Below are positions 1-13,581 of a stretch of 13,581 bases of DNA, in pieces. Made by a program: the position numbers and the translations under genes. The stretch's first letter is position 1. Each line of letters starts with the position of its first letter. The notes under the pieces are model-generated. The model saw only the letters and a program-made list of their open reading frames with translations. It was not told the DNA's origin and did not search any database. Source of the DNA: Phoronis ovalis (lineage: Eukaryota > Phoronida > Phoronidae); assembly GCA_028565635.1 (NCBI GenBank), contig JAOXYB010030155.1:1-13581 (forward strand). Reading direction: 5' to 3'.

Positions 1-52
1 ATATCATATGTAGGTGTCAAGGGTTCAATGTTAATTTGAGATATATAGTATA

Positions 53-117
53 TGCTGTATGCGCAGGAAATTTTGTCATCACCCAATTATGAGGACATAT
101 GTTATGTAAGACTTACA
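53..117 (+). repeat. Possible dispersed repeat, copy 1
   Basis: Matches 6585-6651 in the same orientation in two blocks: about 17 of 22 bases around TATGCG.AGG.AATTT, then CATATGTTAT.TAA...TTACA. The blocks begin 43 bases apart here and 45 bases apart in the second copy. Boundaries are unclear. Confidence 0.4.
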
Positions 118-1268
118 TTTTGGTACTACATCTAAGCACTCATTGTACACGTCATTGCATTCTGAAATAAAGATAGACATTTTTCTGCTTTTTTAAAAGT
201 GTTACTATAAAGATACTAACATTGACTGGTAGTAGTGTAGTATTACAGGGTGTATATCCAGGAGATTTTGCACTGTGTACCCCGGAAATTACTTGTTAGA
301 GTCAGAAGTGGACAACTTTTTGCCTACTGTAATCATGAACTGCAATTAGAAAAATCACATTTTCTGATTAGCATCTGAGTCTCCGGGCACTGTTAAACGT
401 TTTGCAGCCAGACCACTTTTTGGGATCTTGCTACAGACTTGCTTGTGCATTTAGAATCACTTCCAACTGGACACTTAATTCATTTGAAGTCTATAATTAA
501 GGAGAAACATCCAAGATATTTGCAGTGTTTATTAAATTTATAAACACTTATTGTAAATATGTAGCAAATGGGAAACTATTTGTTTACGTGATAACTTTAA
601 TATTTAAAGACAATGCACGTACACCCATCTTTCTCAAAATGGGAGCAACATTATATGCCCTTTTAGGAATTATTATGGCTACCAGTCGGCTATTTATTAT
701 GAGTAATCAAGGCCAAACTATTATCGACCTGCACCAAATATGAAGCTGATCAGGTAAAAACTTGAGCAGTTTTTTATTGCAAGACAAAGAAAGTGTTACG
801 CACAACAAAAATTGTCAAACGTTCGGATCGGCATTTGACCTACTTGTCTAGGTCATTTTAAAATGTCACCTAGCCTATTACTCCCACCAATCTATGGTCT
901 TCCTAGACGACTATATGCAACCACTATACGGACAGGCATAGTTAGATTATTTTCTTCATTATGGAAAAGGAAAAGAATAAGACTTTTGCTACACAAACTA
1001 ATTTATTCAGTGTAATAAATTGATACATAGCAAATTACATTTGAATTGCAACAAAATTTTCATGAATTATTGAAATAATCTTCCATCAATAATGCAATAT
1101 TGCACTAAATATAAGACTAGACTATAATGTGAATCCAGTAATTTGCTGCAGGCAACAGACTATTTGCATGCAGTCGGTAAAGACACTTATAGTCCTGAAT
1201 CCCAACATTCCTAGCATGCTGTGTTTTATGAATGAACAAAGATCCAGTTTTTTCATGCACTTGTGAAA

Positions 1269-1274
1269 TTTATT
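1269..1274 (-). terminator. Poly(A) signal candidate (AATAAA)
   Basis: First canonical AATAAA on the minus strand after the stop codon (TTTATT on the plus strand), about 710 bases downstream. Another lies at 1002-1007. Variants such as TATAAA occur closer to the stop, so the real cleavage site is uncertain. Confidence 0.3.
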
Positions 1275-1799
1275 CATAAAGTAAGGCATGCTGGGAACTA
1301 GTAAAATAATACATTTACAACACATTTATGAATTCTACAGATATTATTGACATTAATAATTTTATGCACCAGGCACATTTATGAGCAAACATCTCGTAAG
1401 AGAGTTATAATATCACCAATTTGGTAGAAACAGCTTACTTTGAAAGGATCAAAAATTATACAAAAAGTTGAAATCACAGTAGGGCAAAGTAGTATTTTTA
1501 CTTAAAGAACATTTGATGTTTGACAATAAACTGGAGCAAAAAAATAAATTAGTGTCATATCATACCACCCAGAAAGATATTCATCTGAAAGCTCTTATAT
1601 TAGGAAACTAGTAATTCTGGATTATTCATCAACTTTCCTGCAGACTGGGAATTAAAAGGACTAACTCTTTACCGAATGGATATTGGTAGCTCCTATATTG
1701 CCACTAATTTTTGTGTAGTCAAACTGACTGGTGATAACTGCAGTTTTACTATTCAAACCAAATTTTAAGGAAACTATAAATTAAAATAAATTTATAATA

Positions 1800-1808
1800 A
1801 ATAAATAA
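1800..1808 (-). promoter_or_regulatory. AU-rich element candidate in the 3' UTR
   Basis: On the minus strand this reads TTATTTATT, the classic nonamer of AU-rich mRNA-decay elements, inside a longer run of overlapping ATTTA units (about 1785-1812). It lies some 175 bases after the stop codon, so it would be in the 3' UTR if the transcript reaches this far. In such an AT-rich genome it can also arise by chance. Confidence 0.35.
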
Positions 1809-1982
1809 AAAACATATTTATATACAATCTGTAACAATATTTTTGCAATTGGTGCATGTTTTACCAATATTTCCACTTTTGCTTAAAAATCTACTGCAAC
1901 CATATAATTATTACAAGTGTTACAGTGACCTCACAAATCAGGGAAGATATTGTTGGTACATGACGTTTACTATTAAACGAAA

Positions 1983-12103
<10,121 letters not shown>

Positions 12104-13581
12104 CTAAAAAAAGATTTAGTATATTCCATGAAAACTACACATCCCAGGGTACTATCCTATAAAGTTTCTGAATAAGGCCCATTATATATTTACCAATTTA
12201 AATTATTAATTGTCATATCATTTAACCCATGTACATGATTCTGTTTGTGTAATACACAGATTGATCAAGAATTACTTTATTAATATGTCAATGTTATGTT
12301 AAATTTTTACTAAAATATCAGTGTCAGCAAAACAATTTTTGACAAAAAGCACAATCATTTAAAATCAACAAATTTCTTGCTAAAATGAGTGTTACATTGC
12401 GCAAATCAATAAAGTCACACTAGTGTACTTGACAATTTTAGAGTAGGAGTCCAACATTAATAGCACTATAAGCAGATATAATTTATATTGTTTTATAGTT
12501 CATATAAGCTAACATCTTAGTATAAATTTATTTGAAGAGCAATATACCACGTGTGAAAGACTTCAAAATTAACTTTAAATAATATATTATTATTGTTATT
12601 AAACATCAAGTATGCAAATTTATAGATATTAACAAAAAATGCGAAATCTTTTTTAGTTCAATGTTCTTATATAGTTGTTATCTCAAGATTAGCATTGATG
12701 ATCATTCTATTTCAGAAATAATTTCAAGATGGTGGGTATCTCAGATTTTATAGTTTATCGTATATTCATTGTGCTAAAAAGTGAGACAGAAATATCTATA
12801 ATCAATCCCATAGAACAGGTAAAAATCTGAAGGTATGATCAATATCAGTTCATCAACAGAATACATCCATGGAGAACAATAAACACAGTATCAGTTTGGA
12901 ATAGTTTTATTTAATCATATCTGTAGGTTTGTGCACGGGAAGGTGGTATTGACACCTGGCTAATAGGACAAACAAAATTATTGAATATTGACTTTAATTA
13001 TAATTTAATTTATATATTATATTTTTAAGCAAATGGTAACAAATGCCCCGACAGAAAATAACTTGCATATTTATAAATGCAAAATGACCATTAATTACAT
13101 AGTTTGTGGCCACATAAAATATAGATTACACTGTATTAACAAGCCAAAGGAAATGCCACACAATTCAATATATTTTAATTAAGTATTCATGTAAAACAGC
13201 CATCTAATTAACTTGTTTTGTGAAGCATCACAATAGCAAAAAATAACAATTAAATACTACGTAAGATAACTCTGATTAATAATATCAGATCATAACACCA
13301 GCCTGTTCCCCTGTAAACTCCATGGCAACTGGCAATAATAATTTAAAATATGAATTAACTTATCCTTTTCACAGCTCTTGGAATATATATAAGGAAGGAA
13401 ATGACAAAGTGCATGCATAGCTCCTAGTGACCTGTTGCCTGGGTAATAAATTTGAACTCTTAGTACACACCGGTACACTGCACTTTTACCTGTAGTTTTA
13501 CAATGTCATTTCCAAGTAATTGCAGTGCAAAAGAAATTAATCAACCTAATGAATATCAGTGCATAACAGTAATATGAAACA
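12104..13581. other. 5' part of the window, no gene recognised
   Basis: Upstream of exon A on the minus strand, so probably intron leading to the missing first coding exon. I looked for an exon ending one base into a codon with a good donor. Candidates near 12195, 12956 and 13494 either hit stop codons or have no start codon. The open frame at 13290-13478 is unlike any known protein. AT-rich throughout, with no repeat that stands out. Confidence 0.6.

Larger units (their letters stand above)
1..1982. other. 3' flank and 3' UTR, no gene recognised
   Basis: Downstream of the stop codon on the minus strand. The proximal part is presumably 3' UTR of the ANKRD55-like gene. The open frames here (for example 525-743 plus and 1122-1325 minus) are short, AT-biased and unlike any known protein. 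No tRNA, conserved RNA or transposase was seen. The contents I can name are an AU-rich stretch at 1796-1812, a poly(A) signal candidate at 1269-1274, and one copy of a possible dispersed repeat at 53-117. Confidence 0.6.

Noticed and set aside
525-743. 72-codon open frame on the plus strand
   Set aside because: AT-driven composition, no similarity to a known family, and no splice or start context; consistent with chance.
13494-13581. Possible first coding exon ending at a CTACAG|GTAAAA donor
   Set aside because: The frame needed to join exon A contains a stop shortly before the donor.

Overview
The window is animal nuclear DNA. It is AT-rich, and its only recognisable gene is split into many short exons with GT...AG introns. 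No bacterial operon, tRNA, rRNA, CRISPR array or intact transposon was seen. The encoded protein is a clear homologue of vertebrate ANKRD55, and the diverged, rearranged repeats in the introns suggest an invertebrate. I cannot name the phylum from sequence alone.

The gene lies on the minus strand and fills positions 12103 down to 1983. I can place eleven coding exons: A 11987-12103, B 9456-9586, C 9239-9348, D 8763-8823, E 8408-8536, F 7513-7697, G 6880-7016, H 5901-6436, I 5290-5350, J 4739-4907, K 1983-2328. Every junction keeps the reading frame. Spliced, they give 659 residues ending at a stop codon in exon K. Exon A starts with a splice acceptor in mid-codon, so the start codon and a short N-terminal piece lie in an upstream exon that I could not find before the window edge. 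Exons A to G plus the start of H encode nine ankyrin repeats that follow human ANKRD55 repeat for repeat. Exons H to K encode a Ser/Gln/Lys-rich, probably disordered tail with one short block resembling the human tail.

The introns and flanks carry most of the other structure. Intron A-B (2.4 kb) holds a degenerate minisatellite of about 30 bp period. Intron E-F holds an 80-84 bp tandem repeat. Intron F-G holds a possible retroelement relic with a hammerhead-ribozyme-like core. Intron J-K (2.4 kb) holds a perfect 68-bp palindrome, a neighbouring large interrupted inverted repeat, a 32-bp imperfect palindrome and a possible alternative exon. The 3' flank (1-1982) has an AU-rich element and a distant poly(A) signal candidate. 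The 5' flank (12104-13581) shows nothing I can call.

No undescribed multi-gene system is visible. The observations most worth following are the paired palindromes in intron J-K, the intronic minisatellite, and the complete ANKRD55-type architecture.
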